Source: Cellvibrio sp. UBA7661
Lineage (GTDB): Bacteria; Pseudomonadota; Gammaproteobacteria; Pseudomonadales; Cellvibrionaceae
DNA length: 64,000 bases
Reading direction: 5' to 3'
Assembly: GCA_002483365.1 (NCBI GenBank)
Contig: DLHT01000005.1
Span: 186,001 to 250,000 of the forward strand
Positions 8,746-16,514 of the stretch are shown here, piece by piece (position 1 is the first letter of the stretch; each line of letters opens with the position of its first letter). The notes below the pieces were generated by a model that was given only the letters and a program-made list of their open reading frames with translations, was not told the origin of the DNA and did not search any database. Made by a program: the position numbers and the translations under genes.

Positions 8746-10299
8746 TTACTCTACCGCAACCACTACAACTGATTTAGCGGGCAGTGATAATGCGAGTTTG
8801 CCATTTTCTGCTTTTGCAGAATAAGCGGCAGGTTTAATCGCGTCTGGTTTTGCAAATGTATTGTGTGTATCCATCGCTGCTGCGGTCAGTATTTCTCCGT
8901 TAACACTTTTCATGTTTACGCCCGCAAGGCTTACATTCACGGTTTCCGCTTTGTTCGGATTGGCGTTAACCAGCGCGATATAAATTTTGCCATCTTTAGC
9001 GCGCGCAGCTGTTGCACTCACCGCAGGAATAGATGCATCACCCAAGGTGTATTTGGGTACATCTTTTAATTCCAGAGGCAAGCTGGTTGCATCCTGGAAG
9101 GGCTTGTACATTTTGAACACGTGATAGGTCGGCGTCAGGATCATTTTTTCCTTATCGGTCAAAATCATCGCCTGCAATACGTTAACCATTTGCGCAATGA
9201 TACTCATGTGCACACGGTCGGCGTGTTTGTGGAAAATATTGAAGTTGAGCGCCGCTACGATCGCATCGCGCATGGTGTTTTGTTGGTAAAGGAAACCAGG
9301 ATCGTCATCACCGGTTACGTCGTACCATGTGCCCCATTCATCCACATAGAAACCAACTTTTTTCTCGGGATCATTTTTATCCATCACTTTTTTGTTGTTG
9401 ACAATGAACTGATCCATTTTCAACGTGTTAACCATGGTGGACATCCACTCTTTTTCCGGGAAGCCGGTGGCTGCGCCTTTTACCGTCCAATCGCCGGTTG
9501 GCAAGGTGTAGTAGTGGAAGCTCACCGCATCCATACGCATTGCCCAATTCGGTTTTACGTTGGCAGTGAGGTGATCTGCCCAGCTGGTATCTTCAGTGTG
9601 GCCGCCGCTCGCAATTAAAATAGGCGTGTTGTCTTTTGGCGTTTTGAGGAAGCTGGCGTACTGTTTGTACAGATGCGTGTAGAACTCTGGCGTCATGTTA
9701 CCGCCACAACCCCAGGCTTCGTTACCAATCGCAAAATAGTGTACGCGGAAGGGTTTATCGCGGCCGTTTTTGCGACGCAGCTCGGCCAGTGTAGATTTGC
9801 TGTCTGAAGTCATATATTCCAGCCACTCAGCCATCTCTTGCGGGGTGCCGGTACCCAGGTTGCCATTCACATAGGCTTCCGCGCCAAGCATCTCAACCAG
9901 ATCAAAGAACTCGTGCGTACCCACGGCGTTATCTTCTATCACGCCGCCCCAGTTGGTATTCACGCGTGCCGGGCGCTTATCGCGCGGGCCAATACCTTCG
10001 CGCCAGTGATATTCATCGGCAAAACAACCGCCTGGCCAACGCACCAGCGGAACTTGCAATTCTTTCAGCGCACCCACGACGTCATTACGCCAGCCTTTGG
10101 TATTGGGGATTTTGGATTTGGGGCCAACCCAAATGCCTTCGTATATACCGCGCCCAAGGTGCTCAGCAAATTGGCCATAGATATTTTTATTAATGACAGG
10201 ACCGGGCTTGGTGGTGTCTACACTCACTTGGGTATTGGCAAACACCAGCGATGAGGCACACAGCCCTATAGCGGCGGCAAGCGGCTTGATGAAACGCAT
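8746..10299 (-). CDS. Secreted GH51 alpha-L-arabinofuranosidase
   Basis: Predicted to release terminal alpha-L-arabinofuranose from arabinan or arabinoxylan. The ATG at 10299 (GGAG RBS) gives 517 residues with a signal peptide ending near Phe20-Ala21. The (beta/alpha)8 domain carries the acid/base Glu194 in AIGNEAWG and the nucleophile Glu321 in YVDEWGTW; the C-terminal 140 residues form the usual beta-sandwich. The WPGGCFADEYHW block near residue 90 is conserved in GH51. Many GH51 enzymes are intracellular, so the clear signal peptide is notable, though exported forms occur in Cellvibrio-type degraders. Neighbouring GH26 and sugar-acid genes fit plant cell wall use. Confidence 0.93.
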   Translation of the reverse strand: MRFIKPLAAAIGLCASSLVFANTQVSVDTTKPGPVINKNIYGQFAEHLGRGIYEGIWVGPKSKIPNTKGWRNDVVGALKELQVPLVRWPGGCFADEYHWREGIGPRDKRPARVNTNWGGVIEDNAVGTHEFFDLVEMLGAEAYVNGNLGTGTPQEMAEWLEYMTSDSKSTLAELRRKNGRDKPFRVHYFAIGNEAWGCGGNMTPEFYTHLYKQYASFLKTPKDNTPILIASGGHTEDTSWADHLTANVKPNWAMRMDAVSFHYYTLPTGDWTVKGAATGFPEKEWMSTMVNTLKMDQFIVNNKKVMDKNDPEKKVGFYVDEWGTWYDVTGDDDPGFLYQQNTMRDAIVAALNFNIFHKHADRVHMSIIAQMVNVLQAMILTDKEKMILTPTYHVFKMYKPFQDATSLPLELKDVPKYTLGDASIPAVSATAARAKDGKIYIALVNANPNKAETVNVSLAGVNMKSVNGEILTAAAMDTHNTFAKPDAIKPAAYSAKAENGKLALSLPAKSVVVVAVE

Positions 10300-10368
10300 A
10301 GAAGGTTCTCCATTGTTTGTATTTATCGTTAACTTCAAATGATGAAGGATAATCATGGCATCATCATA

Positions 10369-10379
10369 TTGTCATACAA
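10369..10379. promoter_or_regulatory. Candidate GntR/FadR-type operator upstream of the GH51 gene
   Basis: TTGTCATACAA is an inverted repeat of TTGT and ACAA half sites around a 3-base centre, 70 bases before the GH51 start. Such spacing is common for GntR-family operators. No second copy was found next to the FadR-type gene at 19970, so the link to a regulator is speculative. Confidence 0.3.
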
Positions 10380-10471
10380 GTTAACCTAATTTTACCCATT
10401 AATCGAATTGCTGCCAGCGCCTGTCAGGATATTCGCCTGCCGGAGTCCGGCCCCGGCTGTCATTTTTCATA

Positions 10472-10491
10472 TACTGTGTTTAAATACAGTA
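10472..10491 (+). promoter_or_regulatory. LexA (SOS) box of dinB
   Basis: The sequence has the form taCTGT-N8-ACAGta, a full match to the gammaproteobacterial LexA operator. It lies 24 bases before the dinB ATG and predicts LexA repression with induction after DNA damage. Confidence 0.9.
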
Positions 10492-10514
10492 TCGATCCAA
10501 TATTGACCTGCCCC

Positions 10515-11651
10515 ATGCGTAAAATTATTCATCTGGATGCCGACTGTTTTTTTGCAGCGATTGAAATGCGCGATGACCCTTCGCTGCTCAATCGCCCGAT
10601 TGCCGTGGGCGGCCGCAGTGAAAGCCGCGGGGTTATTTCTACCTGCAATTACGAAGCACGAAAGTTCGGTGTGCGCTCCGCCATGCCTAGCAGCCACGCC
10701 AAACGCCTCTGCCCGGATTTGATCTTATTACCCCACCGTATGGACGCGTACCGCGAAGCTTCGCTGCAGATGCGCAGTATTTTTTACGAATACACCGAAT
10801 ATGTTGAGCCACTATCATTAGATGAAGCTTTTTTGGATGTCAGCGATTCAGAATTTCATCACGGCAGTGCCACCTTGATCGCGCAGGAAATCCGCGCGCG
10901 CATCCATAAAGAAATCGGGATTACTGTCTCTGCCGGTATCGCACCGAATAAATTTCTCGCCAAAATCGCCAGCGACTGGAATAAACCCAATGGGCAATTT
11001 GTTATTACGCCGGCGAAAGTACCTGATTTTGTGGCGCAATTACCGGTTAATAAAATTTATGGCGTAGGCAAAGCTATGGCGAGTAAATTAGCTGAACTGG
11101 CTATTTTTACCTGCAGCGATTTGCATAAATTTTCAGTATTTGAATTAACCCAGCGTTTCGGGCAAATGGGCGCGCGCTTGTATCATTTGAGCCGCGGCAT
11201 TGATGAGCGCCCCGTAAACGTTGACCGCCGCCGCAAATCGTTAAGCGTCGAAAATACCTTTGCGCAGGATTTGCCCGGCATAACCCAATGCCTGAATGAA
11301 ATCCCCTCACTCAGCCAACAATTGGCGATTCGCTTACGGCGAGTCGATGATGATTACAAAGTGGTTAAGCTGTTTGTAAAAATCAAATTTTCCGATTTCA
11401 GTATCACCACCATCGAGCGCAGTGCCAGCGCGGTATCGCTCGCAGAATTACAAAGCTTGTGCACTGAGGCTTATGAACGCAAAGGAATGCCGGTACGTTT
11501 GCTTGGGGTGGGAGTACGATTTATTGATTTGCGGGAGAACAATCATTTTTTTCAGCTGGAATTGTTTAACACAGAATTACATGCATACCATAAGCAACAC
11601 ACCATTCCTGTTTCCGTAACAGAAACGCCGCTCTCGCTACCAACACAGTAA
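10515..11651 (+). CDS. dinB: DNA polymerase IV (Y-family translesion polymerase)
   Basis: Error-prone lesion-bypass polymerase, 378 residues from the ATG at 10515, which yields the canonical MRKIIHLDADCFFAAIE start; an earlier in-frame start would lie inside the LexA box. Catalytic acidic residues are Asp8 and the Asp-Glu pair in SLDEAFLDV near residue 103. A palm/fingers/thumb body and little-finger domain follow, and the C-terminal QLELF resembles a beta-clamp binding motif. The upstream LexA box shows SOS control. It converges with the GH26 gene. Confidence 0.95.
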   Translation: MRKIIHLDADCFFAAIEMRDDPSLLNRPIAVGGRSESRGVISTCNYEARKFGVRSAMPSSHAKRLCPDLILLPHRMDAYREASLQMRSIFYEYTEYVEPLSLDEAFLDVSDSEFHHGSATLIAQEIRARIHKEIGITVSAGIAPNKFLAKIASDWNKPNGQFVITPAKVPDFVAQLPVNKIYGVGKAMASKLAELAIFTCSDLHKFSVFELTQRFGQMGARLYHLSRGIDERPVNVDRRRKSLSVENTFAQDLPGITQCLNEIPSLSQQLAIRLRRVDDDYKVVKLFVKIKFSDFSITTIERSASAVSLAELQSLCTEAYERKGMPVRLLGVGVRFIDLRENNHFFQLELFNTELHAYHKQHTIPVSVTETPLSLPTQ

Positions 11652-11660
11652 AAATAAAAA

Positions 11661-11679
11661 CGGCCCCCAATGGGAGCCG
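11661..11679 (-). terminator. Terminator of the GH26 gene
   Basis: A short GC stem with one mismatch (CGGC/GCCG outer, CCC/GGG inner, loop AAT) is followed on the minus strand by TTTTTATTTT. It lies between the convergent dinB and GH26 genes. Confidence 0.7.
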
Positions 11680-11702
11680 CTTTCATCACCCGTTACACGC
11701 TT

Positions 11703-13016
11703 TTATTTCACTCGGGTTTCAATGGTATAAACCCCGGAAATATCACGGTTAAATGCAGTGAAATCGTCTTTATAGAATTCACGGAAATCATCCAAGGTGC
11801 CGTTATTGATATTTTCATCACGGTTAGCAGGCACCCAATAGTGAGGGACATTTTTTCCATCTGGCCCGGGAACACCTTCTGGCGCATTACGCCAGGTGAG
11901 CAAGAACGAAATATTGCGTGCATCGACATCCGCCTTTAACGCCGCAATTAATTTACGGTACCACTGATTATCAAATTTACCTGCTTCAATATCCGGTGCG
12001 CGAATGCCAATTTCAGAGATTACCGGAATTTTTTCGCGCTCATCAGCCATACGCGCAACCAACGCAGCATTGGCAACTACATTTTTAAACCAGTTTTCGT
12101 TGTTTTCAACTTCACCGTAAGTATCGAACCCCAGCACATCAACATAGGCATCACCAGGGTAACGCTCCAAATAATTTGCTTCTGTTACCTCCCAGAAATT
12201 ATTGGGTGAATACGCGTACAAAAAATTGTGCACGCCTTTGGTATCGCGCAAATATTCCACAGTGTATTGATAAAGTTGTTTATATTGCTCGGGGGTTGAT
12301 TGTTCATTGCCCCACCAAAACCAGCTACCGGTATTTTCATGCAGTATGCGGAAAATCACGGGAATTAATTTGTCATTATCATCCTTCAAATTGTTAGCCC
12401 AATCGGCAAGCTGATCAAGATAACCGTTATACACGGCATTGGCTTCACCACCGGGTAACGCGGCGACAACCGCCGGGGTTTTATCCCAGGAGGTACCTGC
12501 TGGCCATTCACCTGCTTGTTTATCGCCAATTTGTTTAGACGTTAAAGGATTATCAAAATGCGAGCTCACGGTAATAATGCCACCGCGCGCATAAGCTTTT
12601 TTAATTTGCTCAACCACATCGCCTTCAGATTTTGGTGCAACGATAGAGAGCGTATCCCAACCATATACGGCAGCAAAATCACCTACCGCATTAAATGTAT
12701 CGGATTGGGTTCCATCGGTGGCAGTGATAGTCAAGCCTTGCGTGGTTTCGTGCTGATGGCCAAACATAATCGATTCTTTGCGCTGTTTTTGCATGAACGC
12801 AAACAAGGAGCGGGTTTCGCTTGTGGCTTTTTTATCAACCAGAGCAACCTCGATTACAGTATTGCTTTGCTCCGCCACAATCTGGTTTACCACACTGGTT
12901 TCGGCAGACGCCGATGAAGAAACCACTGCAGAAGTCGATGAAGAGTCAGATGATTGATTACAGCCTGAAATAGTCAGCAGCATCGCTGCTAATAGCGAAA
13001 ATAATAAATGCTTCAT
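11703..13016 (-). CDS. GH26 beta-mannanase lipoprotein
   Basis: Predicted to hydrolyse beta-1,4-mannosidic bonds in mannan or manno-oligosaccharides at the cell surface. The 437 residues start with a signal and lipobox ISGC (Cys19), then a Ser-rich linker (about 21-45) and one GH26 catalytic domain. The acid/base is Glu227 in RILHENTGSWFWWG and the nucleophile Glu335 in ISEIGIR. Length, lipobox and linker resemble the lipid-anchored mannobiohydrolase-type GH26 enzymes of Cellvibrio, but exo versus endo action cannot be decided from sequence. It is transcribed alone. Confidence 0.92.
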   Translation of the reverse strand: MKHLLFSLLAAMLLTISGCNQSSDSSSTSAVVSSSASAETSVVNQIVAEQSNTVIEVALVDKKATSETRSLFAFMQKQRKESIMFGHQHETTQGLTITATDGTQSDTFNAVGDFAAVYGWDTLSIVAPKSEGDVVEQIKKAYARGGIITVSSHFDNPLTSKQIGDKQAGEWPAGTSWDKTPAVVAALPGGEANAVYNGYLDQLADWANNLKDDNDKLIPVIFRILHENTGSWFWWGNEQSTPEQYKQLYQYTVEYLRDTKGVHNFLYAYSPNNFWEVTEANYLERYPGDAYVDVLGFDTYGEVENNENWFKNVVANAALVARMADEREKIPVISEIGIRAPDIEAGKFDNQWYRKLIAALKADVDARNISFLLTWRNAPEGVPGPDGKNVPHYWVPANRDENINNGTLDDFREFYKDDFTAFNRDISGVYTIETRVK

Positions 13017-13048
13017 TGTTTTCCTCTCTGGAGTCTGGATTTTTAACC

Positions 13049-13077
13049 TTCGTTACGCAGCGTTAACGGCTAACGAA
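13049..13077. promoter_or_regulatory. Inverted repeat in the GH26 leader
   Basis: Arms TTCGTTA (13049-13055) and TAACGAA (13071-13077) flank a second small palindrome CGTTAACG. It lies 33-61 bases before the GH26 start and could be an operator or leader hairpin. Confidence 0.3.
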
Positions 13078-13127
13078 AAGGCAGTGGTTTTTTATAAAAA
13101 TAATCGCTGCTGTGTTTTAAAAACGCA

Positions 13128-13159
13128 CAACCGGCACGTCAAAGATCAGGCACCGGTTG
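13128..13159 (-). terminator. Probable terminator of the pentapeptide-repeat gene
   Basis: Arms CAACCGG and CCGGTTG with an 18-base loop are followed on the minus strand by GCGTTTTT. It lies just after the pentapeptide gene and before the GH26 leader. Confidence 0.5.
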
Positions 13160-13201
13160 TCAGAAGAGAGGTTTATCACCAGAGGCAAAAATTGCGTTCC
13201 G

Positions 13202-13552
13202 TTATGTAGATTGGTAGCGCACCCGGATTCCCAAATCAAATGACAAACGCAATTCATCTGCAGTCAGCTCACGCGGGAAAAAACATCCGGAAATATGCGC
13301 CTGGCAAAAACTGGCTCCTTCTAATTGGGTGGTCCGGAAGTCAAGGCCACGCAAGTCCGCTCCACGAAAATAGGCATCGCGTAAATCCAATCCGCTTACA
13401 TCCAATTCGCGCAAATCCAAACCGCGGAAATCGCCGCCGCGCAACACCCCCTCTTTTATTTCACCACGCGCTTTGCGCTGGTTGAATTCTGCCACGCGCT
13501 CTGCTCGCAGCAGTCCGTAATAAGGGTTGTTGTGGATGATTGGTTTTGTCAT
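13202..13552 (-). CDS. Small pentapeptide-repeat protein
   Basis: From the ATG at 13552 (GGAG RBS) the product has 116 residues. A short N-terminal segment (TKPIIHNNPYYGLLRAERV) precedes about nine A(D/N)LXX-type pentapeptides (LRGGDFRGLDLRELDVSGLD and following, about residues 36-85), expected to fold as a right-handed quadrilateral beta-helix. The last 30 residues are not repetitive. There is no signal peptide or membrane segment, so it should be cytosolic. Function is unknown; the repeat number is small compared with gyrase-mimicking proteins such as Qnr. Confidence 0.78.
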   Translation of the reverse strand: MTKPIIHNNPYYGLLRAERVAEFNQRKARGEIKEGVLRGGDFRGLDLRELDVSGLDLRDAYFRGADLRGLDFRTTQLEGASFCQAHISGCFFPRELTADELRLSFDLGIRVRYQST

Positions 13553-13656
13553 AGCAGGCTCCATTTTTGCAAACACTTGAAGGATCAATACTTGCTTTGA
13601 CTATAGCCCATTGATGAAGATTTGCTTAACCGATTCCACCACCGGCAACATTATAC

Positions 13657-13670
13657 TGTAAACGGTTACA
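13657..13670. promoter_or_regulatory. LacI-family-like operator
   Basis: TGTAAACGGTTACA has near-perfect dyad symmetry around a central CG, the hallmark of LacI/GalR-type operators. It lies 350 bases before uxaC and about 105 bases before the pentapeptide gene start on the other strand. The cognate regulator is not in the window. Confidence 0.45.
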
Positions 13671-13846
13671 TCCGTGTTTAAGAAGTGTAATTATCCTGTT
13701 AAATGCACCTGGAGGACTGTTGGTATTTTATCTGGCAAGCGTTACACTTACTGACAAGTTGCAAAATAGCAACGCGCCCAATTTTGAAGGTCATTGTTGT
13801 TTATCAATCTAGCCTTTGGGCAGGCAATCCTCGGTCAAACTTATTT

Positions 13847-13865
13847 CATCAGGTATCACCTGATG
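13847..13865. promoter_or_regulatory. Perfect palindrome upstream of uxaC
   Basis: Arms CATCAGGT and ACCTGATG surround a 3-base centre, 155 bases before the uxaC start. The size and symmetry suit a dimeric repressor site; the regulator is unknown. Confidence 0.4.
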
Positions 13866-14020
13866 GGGTAACAATCATCAACCAGTCTCCTTTTCACAAG
13901 GTTCAGCGGCTCTTATGACGAGCCACGCTGTTGACATGCGTTGAGCGTTAATTTTTTCTTGCCATCGCACAGCCTCATGCGGATCTGCTGTGGCTTCGGC
14001 ATTATTGAGGAATTGTGAGA

Positions 14021-15436
14021 ATGAGCTTTATCCACGACGACTTTTTGCTCGATACCGAGCAGGCGAAAATTCTGTTCCATGAATACGCCAAGCAAATGCC
14101 CATCATTGATTACCACTGCCACCTCCCCCCGGAACAAGTAGGCCAAAATAAACAATTCAGAAATCTCTACGAAGTGTGGTTGGCAGGAGATCACTACAAA
14201 TGGCGCGCTATGCGCTCAAACGGTGTGGACGAACGCTACTGTACTGGCGATGCCAGCGACTGGGAAAAATTTGAGAAATGGTGCGAAACCGTACCTTATA
14301 CCCTGCGCAATCCGCTTTATCACTGGACGCATCTGGAACTGCGCAAACCCTTCGGCATTACCGACCGCCTGTTGGATAGCAGCAACGCCAAGCGCACCTG
14401 GGATGAATGCAATGAATTACTTGCCACACCGGAATTCAGTGCGCGCGGCTTGATGACACAGGCAAATGTGAAGATGGTGTGTACCACTGACGATCCGATT
14501 CACGACCTTGCGCACCACAAAACCGTTGCTGCGGATACCTCGTTCAAATCAGCGATGTTGCCAACCTGGCGGCCTGATCGCGCCATGATGGTGGACAACA
14601 CCGAGGCCTATAACAAGTACCTTGATCGTCTTGCCATTGCGGCAGATATAAACATCAATACATTTGCTGATTTGATAAAAGCACTGGATATCCGCCACGA
14701 TTATTTCCACGCAAATGGCTGCCGTTTATCGGATCACGGCTTGGAAACTGTCTATGCAGCCGATTACACGCAAGAAGAAATCAACGCGATTTTCCTGAAA
14801 ATCCGCAACCACAAAGATCTGGATGCAATTGAAATTGAAAAATTCCAATCGGCGATGATGGTCGAATTTGCACTGCAGGATCACGCTAAAGGTTGGGTGC
14901 AGCAATTCCATATTGGTGCGATTCGCAACAATAACCCACGCCTGTTCCGCACTCTGGGAGCAGATACCGGATTTGACTCCATTGGCGACCACAACTACGC
15001 CAAACCGCTGGCCAAATTTTTGGGCCGTCTGGACGATCAAAACAAACTCGCCAAAACCATTATTTACAACCTGAACCCGCGCGATAACGAAGTGATCGGC
15101 ACCATGATCGGCAACTTCCAGGACGGATCATCGGCTGGCAAAATCCAGTTTGGAAGCGGTTGGTGGTTCCTCGACCAGATGGATGGTATGACCCGTCAAA
15201 TTGAGGCGCTTAGCCAGCTTGGCCTGCTGAGCCGCTTTGTGGGCATGCTGACGGATAGCCGCAGCTTCTTGAGCTATTCACGCCACGAATATTTCCGCCG
15301 CATTTTGTGTGGAATTTTGGGGCGCGATATGGCCAAAGGGTTAGTGCCTAACGACACCAAAATGGTAGGCAAAATGATTCAGGACATTAGCTTCAACAAC
15401 GCGAAAAATTATTTCCCGTTTGTTGTTCCGGATTAA
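14021..15436 (+). CDS. uxaC: Glucuronate (uronate) isomerase
   Basis: Interconverts D-glucuronate with D-fructuronate and D-galacturonate with D-tagaturonate, the first step of uronate catabolism. The ATG at 14021 has a GAGG RBS at good spacing; a GTG at 14015 is too close. The 471 residues match UxaC length, with the metal-site IIDYHCHLPP near residue 29, LYEVWLAGDHYKWRAMR near 50 and GDHNYAKPLA near 325. Amidohydrolase-superfamily fold. Glucuronoxylan breakdown would supply substrate, fitting the neighbouring hemicellulases. It converges with the SMP-30 cluster. Confidence 0.95.
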   Translation: MSFIHDDFLLDTEQAKILFHEYAKQMPIIDYHCHLPPEQVGQNKQFRNLYEVWLAGDHYKWRAMRSNGVDERYCTGDASDWEKFEKWCETVPYTLRNPLYHWTHLELRKPFGITDRLLDSSNAKRTWDECNELLATPEFSARGLMTQANVKMVCTTDDPIHDLAHHKTVAADTSFKSAMLPTWRPDRAMMVDNTEAYNKYLDRLAIAADININTFADLIKALDIRHDYFHANGCRLSDHGLETVYAADYTQEEINAIFLKIRNHKDLDAIEIEKFQSAMMVEFALQDHAKGWVQQFHIGAIRNNNPRLFRTLGADTGFDSIGDHNYAKPLAKFLGRLDDQNKLAKTIIYNLNPRDNEVIGTMIGNFQDGSSAGKIQFGSGWWFLDQMDGMTRQIEALSQLGLLSRFVGMLTDSRSFLSYSRHEYFRRILCGILGRDMAKGLVPNDTKMVGKMIQDISFNNAKNYFPFVVPD

Positions 15437-15454
15437 TGATTAACGCGTTTTCAC

Positions 15455-15478
15455 AAAGCCCGGTTCGCCGGGCTTTTT
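15455..15478 (+). terminator. Terminator of uxaC
   Basis: A 9-bp stem AAAGCCCGG/CCGGGCTTT closes a TTCG tetraloop and is followed by TT, a classic rho-independent terminator. Confidence 0.9.
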
Positions 15479-15549
15479 ATTATCCATTCAACAGCAATCA
15501 CTTAAAAACCACAGTTTCCTTAAAACCAACAATCATCTTAAAACCAACA

Positions 15550-16440
15550 TCATCCGAAACGCTCTTCCAATAAACCGGTAACGTCAGTTTGAAAAATAAA
15601 TAAATGGCCTGCTTGCGGCTGCTGCTGTAAAGCGGCATCGCTTAATCCCGCGCGCGCGCTGGTGACTGCAAGTAGACTTAAGTGCGCCCCGCCAAAAGCA
15701 ACACAGGTTGGCTGGCTCACCGGCATTGGCAGAATAAAATCGATTTCTCCCAGAGGTGAATATCGCACTACCCTGCTCCCACCCCATTGCGCATTCCAAA
15801 CACAACCTTGCGCATCAACACAAGCACCATCCGGCTCTATCCCTGCATCAGTTTGCGCAAACATATGTTTATTGGAAAGCTCGCCCGTCACCGCATCAAA
15901 ATCATATACATTGATGGTGTGAGTGGGTGAGTCGGCGTGATACATCTTGCGCGAATCCGGGCTCCAACACAGCGCGTTGGAAATATGTAAACCGGTTAGA
16001 TGTTGCTGCACATTTCCATCCACACTTAAGGAATAAAGCGATGCATATTCCCACGGCGTTTTTTGCTGTTCGCGGATGCTACCCATCCAGAAACGCCCCT
16101 GGCGATCACAACGCCCGTCATTGGAGCGATTGCCAATTAAATGCGCTTCCGGTTTTGCGATCCATTCCACTTCGCCCGTGTCTGGCGTAAACCAGGCAAA
16201 CCCGGATGCAAATGCGGCGAGCAAACGCGAATCATTTTTTGCAAACGCAAAGCACCCAAGTTTTTCGGGCACATTCCAGTGCGATAAGGTTTTATCTTCC
16301 AGTTGATAACGATAAAGTTTTTGTGCGTGAATATCCGTCCACCAGAAACAACCATCCTGCGGATTCCACTGCACACCTTCACCCAACACATTCGCGCAAG
16401 GGACAATATCAACTAGCGTAAACGCAACCATAAGAAACAC
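15550..16440 (-). CDS. SMP-30/gluconolactonase family lactonase
   Basis: Predicted sugar-lactone hydrolase with a six-bladed beta-propeller and a divalent metal site. The 296 residues contain the early Glu (NVLGEGVQW, about 18-26), TDIHAQKLYRY, NRSNDGRCDRQGRFWMGS near 105-122, SNALCWSPDSRKMYHADS near 155 and EPDGACVDAQGCVWNA near 203, all typical of the SGL family. The start may be the GTG at 16440 or the ATG at 16431; no strong RBS separates them. It follows the SGLT transporter and a sugar dehydrogenase cluster, so it probably opens the aldonolactone formed by that dehydrogenase. The exact sugar is not predictable. Confidence 0.85.
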   Translation of the reverse strand: MFLMVAFTLVDIVPCANVLGEGVQWNPQDGCFWWTDIHAQKLYRYQLEDKTLSHWNVPEKLGCFAFAKNDSRLLAAFASGFAWFTPDTGEVEWIAKPEAHLIGNRSNDGRCDRQGRFWMGSIREQQKTPWEYASLYSLSVDGNVQQHLTGLHISNALCWSPDSRKMYHADSPTHTINVYDFDAVTGELSNKHMFAQTDAGIEPDGACVDAQGCVWNAQWGGSRVVRYSPLGEIDFILPMPVSQPTCVAFGGAHLSLLAVTSARAGLSDAALQQQPQAGHLFIFQTDVTGLLEERFG

Positions 16441-16468
16441 ATCTTGTTAAAGTAAAAAAACAGATAAA

Positions 16469-16494
16469 AAAATGCCCCTGAACAGGGGCATTTT
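16469..16494 (-). terminator. Terminator between the symporter and lactonase genes
   Basis: A 12-bp perfect stem (16469-16480 with 16483-16494) has a GC core and a two-base loop in the symmetric reading, and on the minus strand it is followed by TTTTTTT. It lies downstream of the symporter and upstream of the lactonase, so lactonase transcription needs read-through or its own promoter. Confidence 0.85.
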
Positions 16495-16514
16495 CCAAAC
16501 AGGGCAAATACGGT

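Larger units (their letters stand above)
13553..14020. other. Intergenic region upstream of uxaC with two palindromes
   Basis: This 468-base stretch between the divergent pentapeptide and uxaC genes holds no convincing gene. It contains two candidate operators, listed separately, and a GAGG RBS at 14007-14010 for uxaC. Short open frames here lack RBSs and family features. Confidence 0.6.

Noticed and set aside
13202..13552. Pentapeptide protein as a Qnr-like quinolone protection protein
   Set aside because: It has too few pentapeptide repeats and lacks the two-domain Qnr layout with the single Gly/Leu break.
13703..13918. 71-codon open frame upstream of uxaC
   Set aside because: A purine-rich stretch is near but composition is random, there are no domains, and it spans a regulatory palindrome.
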